18,965 nt of DNA from RGIG464 sp045599585 (GTDB lineage: Bacteria > Myxococcota_A > Bradymonadia > UBA4248): NCBI GenBank assembly GCA_045599585.1, contig JAZRWH010000175.1:1-18965 (forward strand), read 5' to 3'. Below the pieces are notes generated by a model. The model made no database searches and was not told the DNA's origin. It worked only from the letters and a program-made list of their open reading frames with translations. Positions 1 through 7,375 of this stretch are shown here, in pieces (within the stretch, counting starts at the first letter, position 1; every line of letters starts with the position of its first letter). Position numbers and translations under genes: made by a program.

Positions 1-1
1 C

Positions 2-232
2 ACGGTCGACAATTCAAACAAAAACATGCCTGGTATTAAAAACCTCATGCCTGGTACGTCTGTCTGCTACGATGTCGTTCCCGTTCAAAAACAGAAGATC
101 AAGCCTGCACTTGACGAACCGAAAGTCTACCGCGCTCGTATCAACGTCCGTGGTGATGGTTCTGTCCTCAACTCGGGTATTGCTTACTTCCTCGTTCCGC
201 CGCTCATCAAACAGAGCATCGACATCAAGTAA
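2..232 (+). CDS. C-terminal fragment of an unidentified protein, cut by the window edge
   Basis: The reading frame is open from base 2 to a TAA stop at 230-232, giving about 76 residues of the C-terminus; the real start lies outside the window. It contains the phrase GTSVCYDVVP and ends with FLVPPLIKQSIDIK, and it looks like a beta-rich domain. It is reminiscent of the C-terminal tail of large secreted myxobacterial proteins, but this is recall rather than a motif assignment. The single cysteine and mixed charge say little about function. The gene is followed 22 nt later by a rho-independent terminator, so the frame and stop are well supported; the product is not identified. Confidence 0.7.
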   Translation, partial: TVDNSNKNMPGIKNLMPGTSVCYDVVPVQKQKIKPALDEPKVYRARINVRGDGSVLNSGIAYFLVPPLIKQSIDIK

Positions 233-254
233 TCACTACATCGCTTAATGCATC

Positions 255-285
255 AAAGGCCGCTCATACGAGCGGCCTTTTTTTT
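255..285 (+). terminator. Rho-independent terminator of the partial plus-strand gene
   Basis: An 8-bp perfect stem GGCCGCTC / GAGCGGCC with a 4-nt loop (258-277) is followed by eight T residues (278-285). It lies 22 nt after the stop codon of the first gene. Only three A residues precede the stem, so it should act mainly on plus-strand transcription. Confidence 0.9.
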
Positions 286-378
286 CGCGCAGTTTTTGAG
301 CCAACGTTACAAGTTTAGCTATCGAACACGTCATGACGAGAACGCGATCTTGTTTTGGGACTAACGCGGCTCGTAGTC

Positions 379-460
379 GCGCCGCAGGCTGAGGGGGTAG
401 CGGCGTATTGGCCGCATCATGCGGGCAATAGCCGCTCAGGGGGACACATCCCCCACATGA
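379..460 (-). repeat. REP-like palindromic element, copy 1
   Basis: Read on the minus strand the element runs: CATGTGGGGG, a small GGGGGA/TCCCCC hairpin, CTGAG, core stem GCGGC-TATT, a 17-nt self-complementary arm (410-426), AATA, one unpaired C (G405 on the plus strand), GCCGC, TACCCCCTCAG, then CCTGCGGCGC. The same order recurs at 3058-3190 and 12557-12656. It starts about 12 nt after the hrpB stop codon and points the same way as that gene. No T-run follows it, so it is not a simple terminator. On the plus strand the core is headed by GTAG (397-400), as in REP palindromes. The rest of the 286-471 gap shows nothing else recognisable. Confidence 0.8.
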
Positions 461-471
461 TTCAAGCAACA

Positions 472-2997
472 TCATCCCGAAACATCGTGCCAATCGTGTT
501 TAGGATAACGCGCTTTAAGAACTTTGCGGAGTTCGGGGTAACCCGTTTTCCAAAACGAATCCATGTCCTGCGTAACCTGTGCCGTTCGATTATTTGGTGC
601 GCAAAGGTGCATGAGCACGGGGATTTTGCCGCCGCCAACGCGAGGGACGTGCCACGTATCAAAGGCCTGTTGAATGCGAACGCGCACGATAGGCGGATCG
701 TTGGTATAATCGACTTCACAAAGGCGACCATTTTCGAGTTTGACATGGGTCGGAGCGAGCGTATTGAGCATTGCGCGCATCATGTCATCTAGCGCATTGA
801 GCATGATGGCAGTCAAATCCATGGCACGCAATTCTTCAAAATTGTGGGCGTGTTCGACGAGATCCGGCAAAATGAAGCTAGCAAACGTTTCGTCGAGCTC
901 AGGGAAATCAAAACTCGGCTCGATCTTTTTAACGAATCGCATACGTGCCATAAGCGAAGTAATTGCAGGTCCTTCGGTGTTAATAGCCTTCAGGGGATTT
1001 TTTTGCGCAGCCTCGAGTAGAATTTTTTGTTCTAGTTTAGCATATTTTTTATCGTGCAAAAAAGTCTCTCGCAGCGTGAAGACGTCGTAATAAACAGACT
1101 CAGCGATCACGACGCGATCTTTTTCGGCTTCGTAACGAGCGCGGACGCCAGTTTTCCAATCGATCCAAGCGGGGTCGACGGCGATCGCTTTAAGGACGAG
1201 ATTAGAAGCGCGTTCAACGTGGCGCACGAGATCGAGGTCTGCGCAAATGAGGTAACGCGCATCCGTAAGCGTTTGTCCTTGCGCAAGTTGAACGCCGCGA
1301 TTAGGCGTCATGCGCGCGAGTATGGGTTGTAAAAAGCGGTTAGGATCGGACGCAGTAAACTGTTTGAGTTTATCCCGCGACTGCTGACGAGGTTCAGCGA
1401 GTCGATCAGGGTATGCAGCCAACATAGAGCGAGCCCGAGCTTCAGCGTCCGAAGCGGTAGAACGAAGGGTATCCGGGCGTGGCAAATCGCGCAGTGCATC
1501 TAAAAGATCAGCGGCTTCGCGCTTAATGTACAAGAGGTCATCTGGAAGACGTTTGCGGAGGATCTCGAGATCGACTTCGAGGTCGGGGCCAGCGAATCGT
1601 TCACGAGCGCCGCGTCGATAAGGCGCTTCAGACAAATAAGCGGCCAACAGCGCAGCATCTTTTTCGCATCCGAACTCGCGGGCGGCCATCATCCATCGCG
1701 CAAGGCGCGGTTCGAGCGGAAGGGCGGCCATTTGGCTACCGAGCGGAGTGAGTTTGAGCAACTGCGGATTGTTTTGGGAACCCTCTTCATCCGATAGGGA
1801 TTCGAGTGCCCCCAAGCGTACGAGCAGATCGCATGCATCGGCGACACGACCGGGGCGCGGCGGCGTCAAAAAAGCGAGTTGTTGAGGCACTTCGAGCCCC
1901 CAAGCGTAGACCTGAAGCATGGGTTGTGCGAGGTCGAGGCGTTCGATTTGCGGGCGCATGTCGGCATCGAGAAGATTTTGAGTCGCCTGATTCCAAAGCC
2001 TCAAACAAAGTCCCGGTGCAATACGCGCCGCGCGGCCAGCGCGCTGATCTGCCGAGGCGCGACTAATGCGCGTCGTTTCGAGACGCGACAATCCGCTTGT
2101 TGAATCAAAAAACTTTTCTTTAGCCAGGCCAGCGTCGATGACACACGTCACGCGTGGAATTGTCACCGAGCTTTCGGCGACGTTAGTCGACAACACGATG
2201 CGGCGCTTGTCGGACTGTGGTTTGAGGACGGCCGTCTGTTCGTCGATGGGCAAGCTCGCATGACAAACGTAATAGTCAAATGCGTTTCCAAACAAAGCGC
2301 GCGCTTCATCTTCTGCAGCGCGAATGTCTGCCATACCCGGCAAAAACACGAGAACATCGCCCTGATCGTGTTTGGCAGCGCGCTCAAGAGCGTTGACGAG
2401 TTGGGGACGATAATCGGCAAAACGCATGCCTGGCGTCACTGCAGCATACTCGATCTCGAGCGGAAAACGCGGCGCCTCGACATCGTAAATCCCGCACGGT
2501 TCTAAAAATTGCGTTAACGCCCCCGGGTCGATCGTGGCACTCATCACAATAATCCGCAAATCGGGTGACGCTTCTTTTTGGACAAATCGGCACATTGCAA
2601 GCGCCGTATCCATGTCGAGCGAACGTTCATGAAACTCGTCAAAAATGATCGCATCGATGCCTTCGAGCATCGGATCACGGCACAAATACTGAATTAAAAT
2701 GCCCGTTGTGACAAAGACAAGTTTTGTATTCTTGCCAAAGGCCTTATCCATGCGCACGTGATAACCGATCGTATCACCGACTTTTTGTTCAGCCTCAGCA
2801 GCGCATCGCCGAGCCGCAGCGATTGCGGCCAAGCGCCGTGGTTCAACGCACAGAATACGGCCATGCGCACGACGAGCCAGTGCAGGCGGAACGCGCGTTG
2901 TTTTGCCGCTACCAGCCGTTGCACGAAGCACAAAATTGGGCGCATCGAGTGCTAAAATCGCATCGAGATGCGTGTCTATCGGAAGAATTTCTTTCAT
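472..2997 (-). CDS. hrpB: ATP-dependent RNA helicase HrpB-like (DEAH box)
   Basis: An 841-residue superfamily 2 helicase; HrpB proteins are usually about 800-850 residues. Motif I is ATAGSGKTT (about residues 26-34), motif II is DEFH (120-123; HrpB and DEAH-type proteins vary here), motif III is SAT (153-155), and motif VI is QRAGRAAR (318-325), where the usual second GR glycine is alanine. The C-terminus carries the HrpB-specific domain, with VDYTNDPPIVRVR, GGGKIPVLMHL and the ending RYPKHDWHD. It is expected to be a cytoplasmic RNA helicase; its substrate in most bacteria is not settled. The ATG at 2997 fits the family N-terminus (LPIDTHLDAIL), but no Shine-Dalgarno precedes it. A TATTAT stretch directly before the ATG could be a -10 box giving a very short or absent leader. 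Confidence 0.93.
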   Translation of the reverse strand: MKEILPIDTHLDAILALDAPNFVLRATAGSGKTTRVPPALARRAHGRILCVEPRRLAAIAAARRCAAEAEQKVGDTIGYHVRMDKAFGKNTKLVFVTTGILIQYLCRDPMLEGIDAIIFDEFHERSLDMDTALAMCRFVQKEASPDLRIIVMSATIDPGALTQFLEPCGIYDVEAPRFPLEIEYAAVTPGMRFADYRPQLVNALERAAKHDQGDVLVFLPGMADIRAAEDEARALFGNAFDYYVCHASLPIDEQTAVLKPQSDKRRIVLSTNVAESSVTIPRVTCVIDAGLAKEKFFDSTSGLSRLETTRISRASADQRAGRAARIAPGLCLRLWNQATQNLLDADMRPQIERLDLAQPMLQVYAWGLEVPQQLAFLTPPRPGRVADACDLLVRLGALESLSDEEGSQNNPQLLKLTPLGSQMAALPLEPRLARWMMAAREFGCEKDAALLAAYLSEAPYRRGARERFAGPDLEVDLEILRKRLPDDLLYIKREAADLLDALRDLPRPDTLRSTASDAEARARSMLAAYPDRLAEPRQQSRDKLKQFTASDPNRFLQPILARMTPNRGVQLAQGQTLTDARYLICADLDLVRHVERASNLVLKAIAVDPAWIDWKTGVRARYEAEKDRVVIAESVYYDVFTLRETFLHDKKYAKLEQKILLEAAQKNPLKAINTEGPAITSLMARMRFVKKIEPSFDFPELDETFASFILPDLVEHAHNFEELRAMDLTAIMLNALDDMMRAMLNTLAPTHVKLENGRLCEVDYTNDPPIVRVRIQQAFDTWHVPRVGGGKIPVLMHLCAPNNRTAQVTQDMDSFWKTGYPELRKVLKARYPKHDWHDVSG

Positions 2998-3057
2998 ATA
3001 TAATAGATACAGTTGAAGTTTCAGACAAAGCGGACAAAGTTTTTCTAAAATTTTTGC

Positions 3058-3190
3058 ATGTGGGGGAAGTGTCCCCCTGAGCCGCTATTCCCTTTGTCCA
3101 AGGCGTACGCGCTCACGGAGTTAGCATTCATTCTTATGGTCTTGAACAAAGGGAATACGCGTCTACCCCCTCTGGCCTGCGGCGCACAAC
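3058..3190 (+). repeat. REP-like palindromic element, copy 2
   Basis: In plus orientation: CATGTGGGGG (3057-3066), GGGGGA/TCCCCC hairpin, CTGA, core stem GCCGC-TATT (3081-3089), a 64-nt terminal arm (3090-3153), AATA, one unpaired C (3158), GCGTC, TACCCCCTCTG, CCTGCGGCGC. The arm is closed by CCCTTTGT and ACAAAGGG and is unrelated in sequence to the arms of the other copies. The third stem pair is C-G here and G-C in copies 1 and 3, so the pairing is kept by a double change. The element lies between the kinase-like gene and hrpB and points against both. Confidence 0.8.
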
Positions 3191-3231
3191 GTAGCGCTTC
3201 GCTTATATTTTGCGTTTGATCATGCCATCTT

Positions 3232-3258
3232 CCCGCGCGCACGTACGTGCGTCGCGGG
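3232..3258. other. Strong GC-rich hairpin of unknown role
   Basis: CCCGCG (3232-3237) pairs with CGCGGG (3253-3258), and the interior 14 nt (3238-3251) is a perfect CGCACGTACGTGCG palindrome with one bulged T at 3252. It lies 25 nt downstream of the stop codon of the kinase-like gene. On neither strand is it followed by a T-run, so a classic terminator is unlikely. It could end or protect the 3' end of the upstream minus-strand message. Confidence 0.55.
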
Positions 3259-3283
3259 ACAAAACCAAATCAAAAAGGCAGAT

Positions 3284-4003
3284 CTACGCCTTCGGATCGA
3301 CGGCAGCGCGAATCATCGCATGCGTATTTTCAAATGGACCAGACGTATCAATGCGAATGGCATCGGTCAGGTTTTCGTATGCGCGGTAGCGACGCTCGCG
3401 AAGCTCGGGTGGATCGGGGAAGGGCTCATTTTTAGCTTCGACGCGACGCACCATCTCGTCAAACGGGAGCCAAAGCAAAATTTTGGTATCAGGTTTGGGG
3501 AGAATTAGGGCGATTCGGTCAAAGATATCATCTGTAAAGCGATATTTTGGGAATCTGAAGAGCAGATCTAGGCGAGCATCATCAAGAAAACGATCACAAA
3601 TGACGACATCATAGCGGTGAGCGTAGTAGCGAAGTTTCATTGCCCACTGAAAGATCGTATCGATAAAAGCCGTCGTGAGCCAAACCGGTGCGGGGACTCG
3701 CAAATCAGCGCCTGATTTAGGTTTAGACGTATTTTGGTCGACAGCGGAACGTTCTACTTGAGACGGATCAACGTCAATCTTTTTAGGATGCCCCGTCCCG
3801 ATGCGCGGCGCGTGTTGGAGCGCCCAACGCCCGAGCTTTACGGCTTTACGAATGATCTTTTTGCCGAAATCCATCTCTTTAGAGTAGCCGGGACGATACC
3901 AAAACACTTTAACGGTCTTGCCCTGTGAGATGAAATAATTTTCGAGCGCTTTAATCTGAGTCGATTTACCGGCACAGTCGACGCCGGAGAATGTAATGAT
4001 CAT
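3284..4003 (-). CDS. Thymidylate-kinase-like P-loop nucleoside monophosphate kinase
   Basis: A 239-residue protein with an N-terminal P-loop GVDCAGKST (residues 7-15), followed by QIKALENYF as in dTMP kinases, a central VVICDRFLDDARLD segment matching the DR motif that binds the nucleotide, and an arginine-rich RERRYRAYENL lid-like region. Known family members phosphorylate dTMP to dTDP. Two points argue against calling it plain tmk. The second P-loop glycine of GxDGAGKST is cysteine, and an extra stretch rich in Lys and Pro (about residues 55-105) makes it longer than the usual 205-215 residues. The ATG at 4003 has a good AAGGAG site (4008-4013). It is the last gene of a tight run, 24 nt after the cysteine-rich lipoprotein gene. 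Confidence 0.8.
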   Translation of the reverse strand: MIITFSGVDCAGKSTQIKALENYFISQGKTVKVFWYRPGYSKEMDFGKKIIRKAVKLGRWALQHAPRIGTGHPKKIDVDPSQVERSAVDQNTSKPKSGADLRVPAPVWLTTAFIDTIFQWAMKLRYYAHRYDVVICDRFLDDARLDLLFRFPKYRFTDDIFDRIALILPKPDTKILLWLPFDEMVRRVEAKNEPFPDPPELRERRYRAYENLTDAIRIDTSGPFENTHAMIRAAVDPKA

Positions 4004-4027
4004 AAAAGCTCCTTAAGCCAAAAGCGT

Positions 4028-4642
4028 CTAGTTTTGGGAAGTACGACACTCGCACATATTCGATGCGCAAACAGCCGTCGTTCCTGGTTTGAGTGCTTCA
4101 CAAACTTTTTCGCAATGTGTTTTCGCGCCTTGTTCAGCAGTTTCGTTGGGGTCGCACGTAAGTTCGTCTTTGTCAAGACAGCTGCACATTCCTTCGGAGC
4201 AACCGTACAGGACGGTGTTTTGCGAATACATTTTGCAGATTGAGAAACAATCGATATCTTTGGAGCACACGCCTTCGTTATCACCGCCGCCTTCGGAGCC
4301 GCCGCCTTCCGTACCGTCGTTCGGATCGGAAGAAGGATCGACGCAGTCACACAAATTGTCGTTACAGACGCCCTGGGTACCAGGTTTAACGGCACTACAT
4401 AATTTTTCGCAGTGAGTTTGTTCGCCTTTAGCAACTTCTTCGGTGATATCACACTCGCGTTCTTCCGCATCAATACATGTGCATTGCTTATCTTCGGTGC
4501 ACGCGTAAAGCATGTTAGACTGGGCGTACGATACGCAAAGCGCATAGCAATCGGCGTCTTTTTGGCACATATCCGTATCATTTCTGCAGCCAAACGCCAA
4601 AAGCGCAGTAAAAAATGCAGCACAGAGGGTGATGCGTTTCAT
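4028..4642 (-). CDS. Lipoprotein with two 12-cysteine repeats
   Basis: A 204-residue protein starting MKRITLCAAFF, with a lipobox AFGC (Cys19) ending a short hydrophobic signal; it should be exported and lipid-anchored. The mature part is a tandem duplication. Each half has 12 cysteines in the same order, with shared phrases such as THCEKxCxAxKPGT, and the halves are about 100 residues apart. A GGGSEGGG-type linker separates them. Twelve cysteines per half suggests a disulfide-stabilised small domain. I do not recognise the family. The ATG at 4642 is preferred over an in-frame ATG at 4651 because GGGAG (4653-4657) is 10 nt from the former and 1 nt from the latter. It overlaps the GTPase stop codon as ATGA, so translation is probably coupled. 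Confidence 0.85.
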   Translation of the reverse strand: MKRITLCAAFFTALLAFGCRNDTDMCQKDADCYALCVSYAQSNMLYACTEDKQCTCIDAEERECDITEEVAKGEQTHCEKLCSAVKPGTQGVCNDNLCDCVDPSSDPNDGTEGGGSEGGGDNEGVCSKDIDCFSICKMYSQNTVLYGCSEGMCSCLDKDELTCDPNETAEQGAKTHCEKVCEALKPGTTAVCASNMCECRTSQN

Positions 4643-6237
4643 AATTTCCATTCTCCCATGAGTTTTTCATCCAAATCGTCCAGATCGATCGACTGTCCGG
4701 AGCATTGAAGAATATTTTTTGCTGTGGCCTGCAACAGCGCCGCAAGCGCCCCGTTATTCAAAACGGTTATCTGAGCAAAAATGTTTCGCTGTAGCTCAAA
4801 GTCTTTTTTGATTTCGGAACGAAGCTGCGAAGCCCAATCGGCGATACACTCATGCGCGTGTTTTTTTGAGCTATCCAATCTGAGCTTGTATACCCCAGGC
4901 AGACGAACAAGTCGTTCAATGACAAAACCATCGTTTGGGGCACAAGCGTCTTTCGCGAGTACTGTCGAGAGAAGCCTATCAATATAGCGACATTTTGCGT
5001 GTCTTTCGAAGCAATGCACGAGAATCGGGCAAAACGAAGCGTCGAGCTGAACGACGCCAGCCAACACATCGACGGCCGTCATGGCGTACGCAGTGGCAAT
5101 CTCTGTGCGACGTGCCAACAACCACGTTCGATATTCAGCATGGACAAAACTATCGAGATACGTTTCGACGTCATTGATCGAAACTTTTTCGATCTCACGA
5201 TCGATTGCTTTTTGAAAATCGGCTTCAAAAGCATCAATAGATTGAAAGACATTCTGTGAAATCGTTGTGTCGCCGCGATTCACAGCATCCATGCGAGCTT
5301 CCATGAGCACATCATTACGTACTCGCGCGAGGGCTTTGATGAGCGACTGCAGCTGCGACGGCGTCATTGCAGCGCAGGTATTTGCGAACCACAAAAGCGC
5401 GGCAGTACGAGCAAATCCAGCGTTTAGGCAACGTTGTTGCGCAATCTTTGTTACGATTGTTTTTTGAACGTCGACGATTTCATTAATTTTATCGATGAGA
5501 GCAGCGTTTCCTTCGTAATTCTTTTTTCGTGCAGACGTATAGAAAATTTCGTTTGGCGCGAAGTGTGAGCCGACTGTTTTTTCGATGTAACAGCTCACTT
5601 CTTTGAATTCATCTTCATCGAGTCGATCGCATTTATTAACGACGATCAACCCCTGATGCGGCTGGAGTGCAGCGATGCTAGATTCGATCAAAGACATTTC
5701 CTGACGCGTTGCAGGCTGCGTAGCATCGAGCACGAATAAAACGAGCGAAGCGCGATCGATGAGCTGACGAATCAATGATTCGCGCAATGCGTGCGCTTCG
5801 TTCAGTCCGGGCGTATCCACAAAACGCGCTGCGCTATCGAAGCGATCGGAATGGAGCATCACATCAATACGCGCCACGCCAACCGAATCGTTTGCTCCGA
5901 GCTGATCGAGTTCTATCGTCCTTTTAGAACCATTCATTTCGTAGAGAACGGCGTGGGCATGTTCTGCGCCGAAACCGATATTCGTCTCGACTTGGGTCGT
6001 CGGAGTCAACCCTACGCGAAGCACGTCCTCCCCCACGAGCATATTAATTAACGACGATTTGCCGTGATTAAACTCGCCTATCACGAGAATATCGACGTGA
6101 GCATCCGAAATAGCAGATTCATAGCGTGCCTGCCATGCATCGGCTTCATCGCCTAACCCAAGCGCACGAAGTGCGCACAAAGTCTGATCAAACGGACACT
6201 TTTTAGGAGGAGGAGGGATAGTCAACGTGAACTCCAA
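4639..6237 (-). CDS. Dynamin-like large GTPase
   Basis: A 532-residue protein with a complete GTPase domain: G1 GEFNHGKS (54-61), G2 threonines in TPTT (78-81), G3 DTPG (141-144) and G4 NKCD (201-204). GxFNxGKS followed by a TPTT loop is the pattern of bacterial dynamin-like proteins, which remodel membranes. The 330 residues after the G domain are largely helical and contain hydrophobic patches but no clear transmembrane segment. The apparent start is TTG at 6237, 2 nt after the recF stop, with AGGA about 10 nt upstream inside recF; no in-frame ATG precedes the G domain. The gene is probably translated together with recF. The family is well supported; the cellular role is not. Confidence 0.88.
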   Translation of the reverse strand: MEFTLTIPPPPKKCPFDQTLCALRALGLGDEADAWQARYESAISDAHVDILVIGEFNHGKSSLINMLVGEDVLRVGLTPTTQVETNIGFGAEHAHAVLYEMNGSKRTIELDQLGANDSVGVARIDVMLHSDRFDSAARFVDTPGLNEAHALRESLIRQLIDRASLVLFVLDATQPATRQEMSLIESSIAALQPHQGLIVVNKCDRLDEDEFKEVSCYIEKTVGSHFAPNEIFYTSARKKNYEGNAALIDKINEIVDVQKTIVTKIAQQRCLNAGFARTAALLWFANTCAAMTPSQLQSLIKALARVRNDVLMEARMDAVNRGDTTISQNVFQSIDAFEADFQKAIDREIEKVSINDVETYLDSFVHAEYRTWLLARRTEIATAYAMTAVDVLAGVVQLDASFCPILVHCFERHAKCRYIDRLLSTVLAKDACAPNDGFVIERLVRLPGVYKLRLDSSKKHAHECIADWASQLRSEIKKDFELQRNIFAQITVLNNGALAALLQATAKNILQCSGQSIDLDDLDEKLMGEWKL

Positions 6238-6239
6238 GT

Positions 6240-7364
6240 TTACGCATCCTGTAAGAAAGTTCCGTTTTCAACACGGAACAGTCTGCCGATTGCAGGCAGT
6301 TTAAAGTGAGTTTTGGATGTCGTCGTAAGAAAGGTCTGTGTTGTAAGACGATATAAATGTTGTGCGAGTCGATCGTTTCGCGTTGGATCTAATTCGCTAG
6401 AAATATCATCGAGTAGAAAAATGGGTTCGATGCCTGTTTCGGCTTTAAGACAAGCGATCTCGGCCATTTTGAGTGCGAGGATCATCGAGCGTTGTTGTCC
6501 TTGACTTGCGAAATAGCGTGCTTCTCGGCCATTGAGAATAAGCGTCCAATCGTCTCGATGTGGTCCCGAGCACGACTGATGGCGCACAAGTTCTATGTTT
6601 CTTGAAGAATGGATTTTTCGATCATAAGCCGCGAGTAGGGCATCTAGTGGATACATTTGTGGTTCTGGGCAGAAAGTATGCGTACCGCCAGAGGCACATA
6701 TATATTGCGGATAGCAGGTAAAACTGTCATCGAAAATCGCTGAAAAAATCGAAGCGAGGTAGGGCGCGAGTGCCTTAAAATAGTTAAATCGCGAGCGAAT
6801 AATCTCTGCACCATAGTAGGCGAGTGCCTGATCATAGACGTCTAGCATAGCCGTATTTGGCACATCCTGACGCAGTTCAGCCGATTTAAGTTTTAAATTT
6901 TTGTCATACAAGACAAGATTTTGCAAATAAACTGGCTGATAATTGAAGACCATTCGATCTAAAAAAGTTCTCCGGTCTGCCGGTGCAACCTGAAGGAGGC
7001 TTACATCTGACGGAACAAAGAGAATTGTGCGCAAAACGCCGAGGTAATCCGAAAGTCTAGCGCAAGGCGAACGATCGATCTGGACTTTACGTTGTTTACC
7101 GACGATCTGGGCACCGAGTCGCGTAAGTGCGCCTTCGCGGTTAAGCGTGAGCGCAAGCTGGGCACCGGGAGCGTCTTGTTTAACGAGTTCTGCAGTGTGT
7201 GCTCCGCGAAAGCCTTTGACGTAAGCCATGAAATAAATAGCTTCGAGCAGATTACTTTTGCCCTGGGCATTATCGCCATAAAACACGTTGAAGCCGGGGC
7301 AAAACTCGAGACTAGCCTGCAGAATATTTCGGAACTGACTGACCTGAAGCGATTCGATAAACAT
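6240..7364 (-). CDS. recF: DNA replication and repair protein RecF
   Basis: A 374-residue SMC-like ATPase of the size usual for RecF. Residues 1-12 (MFIESLQVSQFR) match the family N-terminus. The Walker A motif is GDNAQGKS (30-37), the ABC signature region is ASQGQQRSMILAL, and Walker B is PIFLLDDISSELD. RecF works with RecO and RecR to load RecA at single-strand gaps. In many bacteria it sits beside dnaN and gyrB; here it follows a lipoprotein gene by 11 nt and precedes a dynamin-like GTPase by 2 nt. No Shine-Dalgarno is visible before the ATG, so re-initiation from the upstream gene is likely. The identification is firm. Confidence 0.95.
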   Translation of the reverse strand: MFIESLQVSQFRNILQASLEFCPGFNVFYGDNAQGKSNLLEAIYFMAYVKGFRGAHTAELVKQDAPGAQLALTLNREGALTRLGAQIVGKQRKVQIDRSPCARLSDYLGVLRTILFVPSDVSLLQVAPADRRTFLDRMVFNYQPVYLQNLVLYDKNLKLKSAELRQDVPNTAMLDVYDQALAYYGAEIIRSRFNYFKALAPYLASIFSAIFDDSFTCYPQYICASGGTHTFCPEPQMYPLDALLAAYDRKIHSSRNIELVRHQSCSGPHRDDWTLILNGREARYFASQGQQRSMILALKMAEIACLKAETGIEPIFLLDDISSELDPTRNDRLAQHLYRLTTQTFLTTTSKTHFKLPAIGRLFRVENGTFLQDA

Positions 7365-7375
7365 TTAGCTGTGGC

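Noticed and set aside
4000..4623. A second 207-codon minus frame overlapping the cysteine-rich lipoprotein
   Set aside because: It lacks a signal peptide or family features; the other frame has a lipobox, a duplicated cysteine pattern and an ATGA-coupled start.
6240..7364. recF as a marker of the replication origin
   Set aside because: No dnaA, dnaN or gyrB and no cluster of DnaA-box-like sites is seen around it.
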